A stretch of 64,000 bases of DNA from Saccharothrix ecbatanensis (GTDB lineage: Bacteria; Actinomycetota; Actinomycetes; Mycobacteriales; Pseudonocardiaceae), in assembly GCF_014205015.1 (NCBI RefSeq), contig NZ_JACHMO010000001.1:8866001-8930000 (forward strand), read 5' to 3'. This document shows, one piece after another, positions 43,039 to 55,921 of the stretch. Every line of letters starts with the position of its first letter. Position 1 is the first letter of the stretch. The notes beneath the pieces were generated by a model that was not told the origin of the DNA, did no database searches, and was given only the letters and a program-made list of their open reading frames with translations. The translations under genes were made by a program, and so were the position numbers.

Positions 43039-43326
43039 CTACCGCTTGACCGGCCGGTAGAGCGACCACACGATCGCGTAGCAGACGGCCTGCAAGCCGA
43101 GGGCGATCATCGCGTGGGCCAGCCACGCCCCGGCGAGCGTCGGTCCGCCCCACGCCCCGTTGAGGAGCGGGTCGGCGGTGAACAGGTGTCCGATCGCGCC
43201 GATGGTGTCCGGCCAGAACGGGTACAGCCAGCCGCGCGCCACGAGGTACAGGGCGAGCGCCGTGGGCAGCGCTGCGGCGAGTGCTCGGCCCATCCCCGGG
43301 CGGAGCTGGAGCCTGAGGTTGTTCAT
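43039..43326 (-). CDS. Small membrane protein, unknown (95 aa)
   Basis: A 95-residue protein with a basic N-terminus (NNLRLQLRPGMGR) and about three hydrophobic helices (ALAAALPTALALYLVARGWLY, LAHAMIALGLQAVCYAIVW). It is convergent with the DUF4233 gene (3 bp between stops) and divergent from phoD. Two direct GTACTGCGGT repeats at 43364-43373 and 43389-43398 lie just upstream of its start. No family recognised. Confidence 0.65.
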   Translation of the reverse strand: MNNLRLQLRPGMGRALAAALPTALALYLVARGWLYPFWPDTIGAIGHLFTADPLLNGAWGGPTLAGAWLAHAMIALGLQAVCYAIVWSLYRPVKR

Positions 43327-43462
43327 GGCGTGAACGCTAGGCGCGACCGCTGTTCGGGGCGTCGTACTGCGGTGCCGACTTCGCTGTAGTACTGCGGTAG
43401 TGGTCGGTCCGTACCCAGGTACGACAGGTCGCTCTGCGTTGGGCCTGTGGGCGACGGGTCGC

Positions 43463-43480
43463 GTTCACCCGGAATTCGGC
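43463..43480 (+). promoter_or_regulatory. Possible PHO box upstream of phoD
   Basis: GTTCACC (43463-43469) followed at an 11-bp pitch by ATTCGGC (43474-43480) resembles the PhoP direct-repeat unit of Streptomyces (GTTCACC units every 11 bp), with a third weak unit following. It lies 23-40 bp before the phoD ATG. The second unit is degenerate, so this is suggestive only. Confidence 0.4.
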
Positions 43481-43502
43481 TTCACCGGTTACAAACCCGC
43501 AC

Positions 43503-45029
43503 ATGAGCGATGGTGTGATGAACCGGCGGACGCTGCTGCGCGCCGGTGCGATCGGTACGGCCGCGGCTCTTGTGCCGGGCGGTGTGGCGTTGGCGCGTGG
43601 GGATCGGCCGGTGCTCACGCACGGTGTGCAGTCCGGTGACGTGACGTCCGACGGCGGTCTGGTGTGGACGCGCGCCGACCGTCCGTCGCGGATGGTGGTG
43701 GAGTTCTCGTCGGACCCGTCGTTCCGGCACGCGAAGACCGTGCGCGGGCCGCTGTTGACGCCCGAGTCCGGTGGCACGGGTCGGGTGCGGCTGCGTGGAC
43801 TTCCCGGTGGGCGGGAGGTGCACTACCGGGTCGTCGCCGAGGACCTGGACGGCCGGACCCGCAGTGAGGCCGTGTCCGGCAGCTTCCGCACTGCCCCGCA
43901 CGGCCGTGACGACGTGCGGTTCGTGTGGTCCGGTGACGTGGCGGGGCAGGGCTGGGGGAGCAACCCGGACCTGGGCGGTATGCCGATCTTCGGGGCGATG
44001 GCCGCCCGCCGTCCCGACTTCTTCATCAACAGCGGTGACACGGTGTACGCGGACGGTCCGCTGAAGGAGTCCGTGACGCTGCCCGACGGGCGGGTGTGGC
44101 GCAACCTGGTGATCCCGGAGAAGCTGAAGGTCGCCGAGACGCTGGACGAGTACCGCGGCCAGTTCGCGTACAACCTGCTCGACCCGCAGTACCGGTCGTT
44201 CGCGGCCCAGGTGCCGATGATCGTGCAGTGGGATGATCATGAAGTTACCAATAACTGGTACCCGGGCGAGATCCTGACCTCCCCTCTTTACACCGAGAAG
44301 CGGGTCGACGTGCTGGCCGCGCGGGCATTCCAGGCGTTCCACGAGTGGCAGCCGATCGACCCGCGGCGGGCGGTGGACGGGCGGGTGTACCGGAAGTTCT
44401 CGTACGGCTCGCACGTCGAGGTGTTCGTGCTGGACATGCGGTCGTACAAGGACGCCAACACGTCCCCGCGCGACGGCCAGGGTGTCGTGCTGGGCGCCGA
44501 GCAGGCCCGCTGGCTGGTCGACTCCCTGGACCGCAGCCGGGCCACCTGGAAGATCATCGCCGCGGACCTGCCGATCGGGCTGACCGTGCCGGACGGGACG
44601 GACATCGAGGGCGTGGCCAACGGTCTGCCGGGCGCGCCGGGCGGTCGTGAGCACGAGCTGGCGTGGGTGCTGAGCGAGCTGAAGCGGCGGCGCGTGCGCA
44701 ACACGGTGTGGCTGACGGCGGACGTCCACTACACCGCGGCGCACCACTACTCGCCGGCGCGGGCGTCGTTCCAGGACTTCGACCCGTTCTGGGAGTTCGT
44801 CTCGGGTCCGCTGAACGCGGGTGCGTTCGGCCCGAACACCCTCGACCCGACGTTCGGCCCGGAAGCCGTCTTCGTCAACGCCCCACCAGCTGCGAACACC
44901 ACCCCGTTGGACGGGTTCCAGCACTTCGGCGAGGTCGAGGTGTCGCGGGACGGCGAGCTGACCGTGTGGCTGCGTGACATCAAGGGCGCGTCCCTGTGGA
45001 GCAAGACCCTGCAACCCGAACGGCGGTGA
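43503..45029 (+). CDS. phoD: PhoD-family alkaline phosphatase, Tat-secreted
   Basis: Extracellular phosphomonoesterase/phosphodiesterase of 508 residues using Ca and Fe. The Tat signal is MNRRTLLRAGAIGTAAALVP. An N-terminal PhoD_N beta domain (VLTHGVQSGDVTSDGGLVWT) precedes the catalytic domain, with metal-site motifs FVWSGDVAGQGWG, INSGDTVYADG, VQWDDHEVTNNW and TADVHYTAAHHY. ATG 43503 is used; ATG 43518 directly before NRRTLL is an alternative. Expected to be induced by phosphate starvation. Confidence 0.92.
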   Translation: MSDGVMNRRTLLRAGAIGTAAALVPGGVALARGDRPVLTHGVQSGDVTSDGGLVWTRADRPSRMVVEFSSDPSFRHAKTVRGPLLTPESGGTGRVRLRGLPGGREVHYRVVAEDLDGRTRSEAVSGSFRTAPHGRDDVRFVWSGDVAGQGWGSNPDLGGMPIFGAMAARRPDFFINSGDTVYADGPLKESVTLPDGRVWRNLVIPEKLKVAETLDEYRGQFAYNLLDPQYRSFAAQVPMIVQWDDHEVTNNWYPGEILTSPLYTEKRVDVLAARAFQAFHEWQPIDPRRAVDGRVYRKFSYGSHVEVFVLDMRSYKDANTSPRDGQGVVLGAEQARWLVDSLDRSRATWKIIAADLPIGLTVPDGTDIEGVANGLPGAPGGREHELAWVLSELKRRRVRNTVWLTADVHYTAAHHYSPARASFQDFDPFWEFVSGPLNAGAFGPNTLDPTFGPEAVFVNAPPAANTTPLDGFQHFGEVEVSRDGELTVWLRDIKGASLWSKTLQPERR

Positions 45030-45033
45030 GCTG

Positions 45034-45064
45034 TTGACTCTCGGGTGACCCGAGACCTCACAGT
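45034..45064 (+). promoter_or_regulatory. MerR-type promoter/operator
   Basis: A -35 hexamer TTGACT (45034-45039) overlaps the left arm of a perfect dyad TCTCGGG-TGA-CCCGAGA (45039-45055). A 19-bp spacer then leads to a weak -10, CACAGT (45059-45064), 7 bp before the MerR gene. Over-long 19-bp spacers containing a dyad are the hallmark of MerR-activated promoters, so autoregulation by the adjacent protein is likely. Confidence 0.65.
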
Positions 45065-45070
45065 GGTGGT

Positions 45071-45796
45071 GTGACGGACGAGCTGATGACCATCGGGCGG
45101 TTCGCGCACCTCAGCGGGCTGACCGTGCACGCGCTGCGGCACTACGACGACGTCGGGCTGCTCACGCCCGACGTCGTCGACCCGGCGTCGGGCTACCGGC
45201 GTTACCGGCGCGAACAGGTGCGCCGCGCCCGGCTGATCCTGGCGCTGCGCTGCCTCGACCTGCCGATCGAGGAGATCCGGCGGGTGATCGACGGCGGTGA
45301 CGCGGACGAGGTGCTGACCGGTCACCGACGGCGGCTGGAGCGGCAGCGGGACGTGCTTGCCGAACGGCTCGGAGACGTCGACCGATACCTGGAGGAGGGG
45401 ATCACCGTGTCCACACCCCACACCGGCGTCCGCCCGGTGCAGATCAAGATCGCCGTGGACGACGCCGCCACCGCGGTGGAGTTCTACAAGGCCGCGTTCG
45501 ACATGAGGTACGAGGTGACCAGGCGGGCCGAGGATGACGACTACTCGTCGTTCGTCTTCGGCGAGTACGGCACCGACGGGTTCTTCCTGTTCCACGTGGT
45601 GGAGCACCGTTCCGACACCGACCGTCCCGGCCCGAGCACGTTCGGCCTGCTCGTGCCCGACTTGGACGAGTACCACGCCAGGGCCGTCAAGGCGGGCGGC
45701 GTCGAGGTCGTGGCCCCGCGCGACGCCGTGGGCATGCCGCGAAACTCCGCGGTGAAGGACCCGTCGGGCAACTGGATCTGGCTGTACCAGGAGTGA
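45071..45796 (+). CDS. MerR regulator fused to VOC (glyoxalase-fold) domain
   Basis: A 241-residue fusion. Residues 5-~75 are a MerR winged HTH (MTIGRFAHLSGLTVHALRHY, DPASGYRRYRREQ) followed by the dimer helix (HRRRLERQRDVLAERLGDVD). Residues ~118-241 form a single VOC module (VQIKIAVDDAATAVEFYKAA ... KDPSGNWIWLYQ), probably the ligand sensor. A VOC sensor suggests response to an aromatic or antibiotic-like molecule. GTG 45071 lies right after the MerR-type operator. It lies upstream of the amylase gene but is probably independent of it. Confidence 0.88.
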   Translation: MTDELMTIGRFAHLSGLTVHALRHYDDVGLLTPDVVDPASGYRRYRREQVRRARLILALRCLDLPIEEIRRVIDGGDADEVLTGHRRRLERQRDVLAERLGDVDRYLEEGITVSTPHTGVRPVQIKIAVDDAATAVEFYKAAFDMRYEVTRRAEDDDYSSFVFGEYGTDGFFLFHVVEHRSDTDRPGPSTFGLLVPDLDEYHARAVKAGGVEVVAPRDAVGMPRNSAVKDPSGNWIWLYQE

Positions 45797-45805
45797 CGCA
45801 AGGTT

Positions 45806-45821
45806 CTGCAAGCACTTGCAG
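45806..45821. promoter_or_regulatory. MalR/Reg1-type operator before the amylopullulanase gene
   Basis: CTGCAAG-CA-CTTGCAG is a perfect palindrome 103-118 bp upstream of the ATG. CTTGCAG/CTGCAAG motifs are known targets of the LacI-family regulators MalR/Reg1 controlling Streptomyces amylase genes. A second, imperfect site, TTGCAAATTCTTGCGA (45895-45910), touches the RBS. A 7-bp hairpin CCCCGGC/GCCGGGG at 45871-45889 lies between them. Confidence 0.65.
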
Positions 45822-45923
45822 CCATCTGGGCCTTGTTCGGACCGAGATTGTCGTGGTTTTGTGCACCTCGCCCCGGCTTCCCGCCGGGGTGTGGTTGCAA
45901 ATTCTTGCGACAAGGAGGTCGCG

Positions 45924-51449
<5,526 letters not shown>

Positions 51450-51601
51450 TCCGCCCAACGGCACCCGGCGCGCAGGACGCGGAATCCCCGCTCCTGCGCG
51501 CCGAGCGCTTTCCTGAACCTGGTGGCCACGGCGGACGGTGTCGTCGCGGCGGCTACCCTTGAGCCAGTTGCACGTTTCCGTACGAAGGAGTACTGACCGC
51601 C

Positions 51602-52012
51602 GTGAGCGAGCGCACCCTGGTCCTGGTCAAGCCCGACGGCGTCAGCCGCGGCCTGGTCGGCGAGGTCATCTCCCGCATCGAGCGCAAGGGCCTCACCCTG
51701 GCCGCTCTCGAACTGCGCACCGTGGACCGCGCGACCGCCGAGCAGCACTACGCCGAGCACGACGGCAAGAGCTTCTACAAGGACCTCGTGGACTTCATCA
51801 CCGGCGGCCCGCTGGTCGCCATGGTGGTCGAGGGCTCGCGGGCGATCGCGGCGTTCCGCCAGCTGGCCGGCGGCACCGACCCGGTCGAGAAGGCGACGCC
51901 GGGCACGATCCGGGGCGACTTCGGCCTGGAGGTCCAGTTCAACCTGGTGCACGGCTCGGACTCGCCGGAGTCCGCCGAGCGCGAGATCAAGCTCTGGTTC
52001 CCGAACCTCTGA
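51602..52012 (+). CDS. ndk: Nucleoside diphosphate kinase
   Basis: Transfers the gamma-phosphate of NTPs to NDPs through phospho-His117 in [17 protein letters not shown]; 136 residues, the standard length. N-terminal [19 protein letters not shown] is diagnostic. GTG 51602 follows AAGGAGT about 11 nt upstream. Followed by a strong terminator. In actinobacteria ndk lies near the radical-SAM/rne genes, which matches here. Confidence 0.97.
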   Translation: MSERTLVLVKPDGVSRGLVGEVISRIERKGLTLAALELRTVDRATAEQHYAEHDGKSFYKDLVDFITGGPLVAMVVEGSRAIAAFRQLAGGTDPVEKATPGTIRGDFGLEVQFNLVHGSDSPESAEREIKLWFPNL

Positions 52013-52022
52013 CGGACCCCGT

Positions 52023-52058
52023 GGACGGCCCGGACCTCGCTGGAGGTCCGGGCCGTCC
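52023..52058 (+). terminator. ndk terminator hairpin
   Basis: GGACGGCCCGGACCTC (52023-52038) and GAGGTCCGGGCCGTCC (52043-52058) form a perfect 16-bp stem closed by a GCTG tetraloop, 10 bp after the ndk stop. It also ends 7 bp before the stop of the convergent GNAT gene, so it may act in both directions. Confidence 0.85.
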
Positions 52059-52064
52059 GCAGTT

Positions 52065-52655
52065 CTAACCGACCGGCTGGGCACGCGCCGGTGACGAGCC
52101 GATGCCGCCGGGGGCCGAACCGTGCAGCACGACGCCCTCGCGGTGGCCCAACGGCAGGTACATGCGGACGTCGTCGAACCGCACGTCGCCGACCGAGATC
52201 ACGTTCGGCAGCCGTCCCCACTCGCGGAAGCCCAGGCTCTCGTACAGCTGGATCGCGCCGTGGTTGTTGCCGCGCACGCCGAGCGTCAGCATCTCCAACC
52301 CGGCCGCACGGGCGTGTTCGATCACCGCGCCCACCAACCGGGAACCCAGCCCCAGGCCGCGCGCCGCCGGGTCCGCCGTCACCCGCCGCAGCTCGGCCAT
52401 GTTCGCGAACACCTCACTGCTGGACCGCTTCCACGTCGCCGTGCCGCGCACCACACCGTCCACACGCGCCACGACGAGCGCGCCGTCACCCGGCGAGCCG
52501 AGCACGCTGTCCAGCCACGCGTCGGTCTGCGCCCGCACGGGCGGGTCGACCCAGCCGATCGCGCCACCCGCCGCCACCACGGCGTGCAGCACCGCGTGCA
52601 CTTCGGCCCGAAGTCGTTCATCGGCCACTGTCGGCCAGGTCAGGTCGATTTCCAC
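52065..52655 (-). CDS. GNAT-family N-acetyltransferase
   Basis: A 196-residue acetyltransferase with motif A AELRRVTADPAARGLGLGSRL, motif B TLGVRGNNHGAIQLYESLGF and a preceding VDGVVRGTATWKR strand. The substrate is unknown. The start is GTG 52655 (EIDLTWPTVADERL). It is convergent with ndk and divergent from the ABC exporter, 57 bp apart. Confidence 0.85.
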   Translation of the reverse strand: MEIDLTWPTVADERLRAEVHAVLHAVVAAGGAIGWVDPPVRAQTDAWLDSVLGSPGDGALVVARVDGVVRGTATWKRSSSEVFANMAELRRVTADPAARGLGLGSRLVGAVIEHARAAGLEMLTLGVRGNNHGAIQLYESLGFREWGRLPNVISVGDVRFDDVRMYLPLGHREGVVLHGSAPGGIGSSPARAQPVG

Positions 52656-52712
52656 GCCACCCAGCCTAAAAGCGTTCCGGGATTGTCGGACCCCGCGGCT
52701 AACGTGACGCGC

Positions 52713-53633
52713 GTGACCTCCACCCTCGTCCACGCCAAGGGCCTGACCAAGCACTTCGGCTCCTTCGAAGCAGTCCGGGGCATCGACGTCGAAGTCGCCA
52801 AGGGGGAGGCGTTCGGCTTCCTCGGCCCGAACGGCGCGGGCAAGTCCTCGACCATGCGGATGGTCTCCTGCGTCTCGCCGCGCACCGGCGGCGAGCTCAG
52901 CGTGCTGGGCATGGACCCGGACGTGGACGGCCCGAAGATCCGCGCCCGGATCGGCGTGGTGCCCCAGCAGGACAACCTCGACACCGAGCTGACCATCCGG
53001 CAGAACCTCCAGGTCTACGGCCGCTACTTCGGCCTGTCCCGCGCCGCGGTGCGCGAGCGCGCGGTGGAGCTGATGGAGTTCGCCCAGCTCACCGACCGTG
53101 CAGACGCCGAGGTGGAGCCGCTGTCCGGCGGTATGAAGCGGCGGCTCACCATCGCCCGTTCCCTGGTCAACGACCCGGACCTGCTGCTGCTCGACGAGCC
53201 CACCACGGGCCTCGACCCGCAGGCCCGCCACCTGCTGTGGGACCGGCTGTTCCGGCTCAAGCAGTCCGGCGTGACGCTCATCATCACCACGCACTACATG
53301 GACGAGGCCGAGCAGCTGTGCGACCGGCTGGTGGTGATGGACGGCGGCCGGATCGCGGCCGAGGGCTCGCCGTCCGAGCTGATCCACCAGTACTCGACCA
53401 GAGAGGTGCTGGAGCTGCGGTTCCCGCCCGGTGAGCAGAGCGCCGCCGAGGTGCGTGACCTGGCCGAACGGGTCGAAATCCTGCCCGACCGGGTGCTGCT
53501 CTACACCGCGGACGGCGAGGCGGCGCTGTCGGCGGCCCACGCGCGAGGTGTGCGGCCGGTGTCCAGCCTGGTGCGCCGCAGCACGTTGGAGGACGTCTTC
53601 CTGCGCCTGACCGGTCGGACGTTGGTGGACTGA
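52713..53633 (+). CDS. ABC transporter ATP-binding protein (DrrA/ABC-2 type)
   Basis: A 306-residue ATPase with Walker A FLGPNGAGKSSTMR, Q-loop VVPQQDNLDTELT, ABC signature LSGGMKRRLTIARSLVN, Walker B LLLLDEPTTGLDPQ and H-switch ITTHYMDEAEQ. The C-terminal extension (STLEDVFLRLTGRTLVD) is typical of DrrA-like drug or lipid exporters. It forms an operon with two ABC-2 permeases whose reading frames overlap. GTG 52713 or GTG 52704 are both possible starts. Confidence 0.92.
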   Translation: MTSTLVHAKGLTKHFGSFEAVRGIDVEVAKGEAFGFLGPNGAGKSSTMRMVSCVSPRTGGELSVLGMDPDVDGPKIRARIGVVPQQDNLDTELTIRQNLQVYGRYFGLSRAAVRERAVELMEFAQLTDRADAEVEPLSGGMKRRLTIARSLVNDPDLLLLDEPTTGLDPQARHLLWDRLFRLKQSGVTLIITTHYMDEAEQLCDRLVVMDGGRIAAEGSPSELIHQYSTREVLELRFPPGEQSAAEVRDLAERVEILPDRVLLYTADGEAALSAAHARGVRPVSSLVRRSTLEDVFLRLTGRTLVD

Positions 53634-54556
53634 TGGGCACCGGACTCACGGGGACCGGAGCAACGGACCCGGACTTGACGGACCCAGCTGTGACGGACGC
53701 CGATGTGACGGACGCCGATGTGACGGAACCCGATGTGACGAACGCGGATGTGACCGAGCCGGACGGCGCCGGCGCGCGGGTGGTCGGCCCGTGGCGGGCC
53801 GCGCTGCTCGTGGTGGAGAACCACTGGACCTGGTACCGGCGCAACTGGCGGGCCACGGTCATCTCCAGCTTCCTCCAGCCGGTGCTGTTCCTGCTGGCCA
53901 TGGGCGTCGGCTTCGGCTCGCAGGTCCAGGTGGGCGAGGCCACCGACGGCTACCGCTACGTGGTGTTCCTGGCGCCGGCGCTGCTGGTCATCACGGCCGT
54001 GCAGAACACCATGTTCGAGTCCACCTGGGCGGTGTTCTCGGCGTTCAAGTGGCAGCGCAAGTACCTGGCGATGGTGTCCACCCCGCTGACGTCCGCCCAG
54101 GTCCTCTACGGCCAGCTGCTGTGGAACGCGTTGCGCCTGGCGGCCGGCGCGATCGTGTTCCTCGGCATCGCCGTCGCCCTGGGCGCGATCACCAGCCCGT
54201 CGGCGCTGCTGGCGGTGCCGTTCGCGGTGCTCACCGGCATGGCGTTCAGCGCGCCCGCCGTCGCCTACACCGCGACCAGGGAGAAACCGGACTCGTTCAA
54301 CGCGATCTTCCGCTTCCTGGTGATGCCGATGACCCTGTTCACCGGCGGGTTCTACCCGATGAGCCAGCTGCCGGACTGGATCCACCCGCTGGCCTGGATC
54401 ACCCCGGTCTGGCACGGCATCGAGCTGGCCCGCGGCGTCACCTTCGGCACCCTGCGCCTGCTGCCCGCCCTCGGCCACATCGCCTACCTGTGCGCCCTGA
54501 TCGCGCTCGGCGTCCTCCTTGGCCGCCGCTACTTCCACCGGAGGCTGGCCGTATGA
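53633..54556 (+). CDS. ABC-2 type permease with acidic repeat N-terminus
   Basis: A 307-residue membrane protein with six predicted helices, containing ENHWTWYRRNWRATVISSFL, the ABC-2 helix VISSFLQPVLFLLAMGVGFG and the family end region FRFLVMPMTLFTGGFYP. The first ~45 residues are a low-complexity acidic tail built from VTDAD/VTEPD pentapeptides encoded by a 15-bp tandem repeat. The ATG shares a base with the ATPase stop; the 3' end overlaps the second permease by 4 bp. Confidence 0.88.
   Translation: MGTGLTGTGATDPDLTDPAVTDADVTDADVTEPDVTNADVTEPDGAGARVVGPWRAALLVVENHWTWYRRNWRATVISSFLQPVLFLLAMGVGFGSQVQVGEATDGYRYVVFLAPALLVITAVQNTMFESTWAVFSAFKWQRKYLAMVSTPLTSAQVLYGQLLWNALRLAAGAIVFLGIAVALGAITSPSALLAVPFAVLTGMAFSAPAVAYTATREKPDSFNAIFRFLVMPMTLFTGGFYPMSQLPDWIHPLAWITPVWHGIELARGVTFGTLRLLPALGHIAYLCALIALGVLLGRRYFHRRLAV
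53689..53763 (+). repeat. 15-bp tandem repeat, five copies, in coding sequence
   Basis: Five head-to-tail units of TGTGACGGACGCCGA: copies 1 and 2 (53689-53703, 53704-53718) are identical, and copies 3-5 are variants. Length is a multiple of three, so gain or loss of units would keep the reading frame of the permease. It encodes the acidic cytosolic N-terminus. Confidence 0.9.
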
Positions 54557-55434
54557 ACCGCGAGTCCTCCACCCGGGCGCCGCGGACCGACCGCTCAGGC
54601 ACCGCGAACCCGCCGTCCGCGCAGCCCGGGAACGGCGCCGGCCTGCTGTTCCGGATCATCCCGCCCGGCCTGTACGCGGGCCGCTCGCACACCCTGATCG
54701 AGCGGTCCTACCTGGTCAACAAGCGGGCCTGGATGCAGGTGTTCTCCGGCTTCTTCGAGCCGCTGTTCTTCCTGTTCTCGCTCGGCTTCGGCCTGGCCCA
54801 GCTGGTCACCACCGTCGAGGGCCCGGGCGGGCCGATGCCCTACGCCGCGTTCGTGGCGCCCGCCCTGCTGGCTGCGTCGGCGATGAACGGCGCGGTGTTC
54901 GAGGCGACGTTCAACCTGTTCTTCAAGTTCAAGTACGCCAAGACGTACGACGCGGTGCTGGCCACGCCGCTCGGCCCGGTCGACATCGCGGTCGGCGAGG
55001 CCACCTGGTGCCTGATCCGGGGCGGCATCTACGCGGGCGGGTTCATCGCGGTCATGCTCGGGTTCGGGCTGATCGACTCGCCGTGGGCGCTGCTGGCGCT
55101 GCCGGCGTGCCTGCTGGTCGCGCTCGGGTTCGCCGCCATCGGCATGGCCGCGGCCACGTACATGCGGTCCTGGCACGACTTCGACCTGGTGCAGCTGGCC
55201 GTGATGCCGCTGTTCCTGTTCTCCGGCACCTTCTACCCGCTGTCGGTCTACCCGGGCTGGATCCAGGCCGTGGTCGAGTGGACGCCGCTGTACCATGCGA
55301 TCGAGTTGATGAGGGCGCTGACCTCGGGTTATGTCGGCTGGGGCGCGCTCGGTCACGTCGCCTACTTCGTGGTGATGGCGTGCATTGGAGTGGTTGTCGC
55401 GGCTCGGCGGCTCGGCAAGTTGCTGTTGACCTGA
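54553..55434 (+). CDS. ABC-2 type permease, second subunit
   Basis: A 293-residue membrane protein with six helices: LIERSYLVNKRAWMQVFSGFF, EPLFFLFSLGFGLAQLV, and family end region LAVMPLFLFSGTFYPLSVYP. With the preceding permease and ATPase it should form a heterodimeric exporter; the substrate is unknown. The ATG overlaps the previous stop (ATGA). Confidence 0.9.
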   Translation: MNRESSTRAPRTDRSGTANPPSAQPGNGAGLLFRIIPPGLYAGRSHTLIERSYLVNKRAWMQVFSGFFEPLFFLFSLGFGLAQLVTTVEGPGGPMPYAAFVAPALLAASAMNGAVFEATFNLFFKFKYAKTYDAVLATPLGPVDIAVGEATWCLIRGGIYAGGFIAVMLGFGLIDSPWALLALPACLLVALGFAAIGMAAATYMRSWHDFDLVQLAVMPLFLFSGTFYPLSVYPGWIQAVVEWTPLYHAIELMRALTSGYVGWGALGHVAYFVVMACIGVVVAARRLGKLLLT

Positions 55435-55479
55435 CGTGGTTGAACACTGGACGAACCCCGAGTACCGGAGGTCGTCGTC

Positions 55480-55890
55480 ATGGACGTCATCACGCTGATC
55501 GGCCGCATCCTGTTCGTGTTCCTGTTCTTCGGCTCCGCGTTCGGCCACATCACCCAGACCGAGGCGATGGCCGGCTACGCCTCGTCCAAGGGCGTGCCGT
55601 CGGCGAAAGCCGCCACGTTCGGCAGCGGCGTGCTGATGGCTGTCGGTGGGTTGATGCTGCTCCTGGGCGTGTGGGCCGACCTGGGCGCGTTGCTCCTGGT
55701 GATCTTCCTGGTCCCCACGGCGTTCCTCATGCACAACTTCTGGAAGGAGACCGACCCGCAGGCCAAGCAGATGGAGATGATCCAGTTCAACAAGGACCTG
55801 GCCCTCGCGGGCGGCGCGCTGATGTTCTTCGGCCTCTACGCGGGCGCGGGCTCCGAGCTCGGTCTCACCATCACCGGACCGCTGTTCTGA
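55480..55890 (+). CDS. DoxX-family membrane protein
   Basis: A 136-residue protein with four helices and the DoxX pattern: LIGRILFVFLFFGSAFGHI, GYASSKGVPSAKAATFGSGV, LMLLLGVWADLGALLLVIF and a final HNFWKETDPQAKQME segment. DoxX proteins are quinol- or redox-associated membrane proteins of unclear function. GGAGGTCGTC before ATG 55480 is a good RBS. Confidence 0.85.
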   Translation: MDVITLIGRILFVFLFFGSAFGHITQTEAMAGYASSKGVPSAKAATFGSGVLMAVGGLMLLLGVWADLGALLLVIFLVPTAFLMHNFWKETDPQAKQMEMIQFNKDLALAGGALMFFGLYAGAGSELGLTITGPLF

Positions 55891-55921
55891 CTACCGCAGG
55901 CCCTGCCGTTACCCTGAAACG

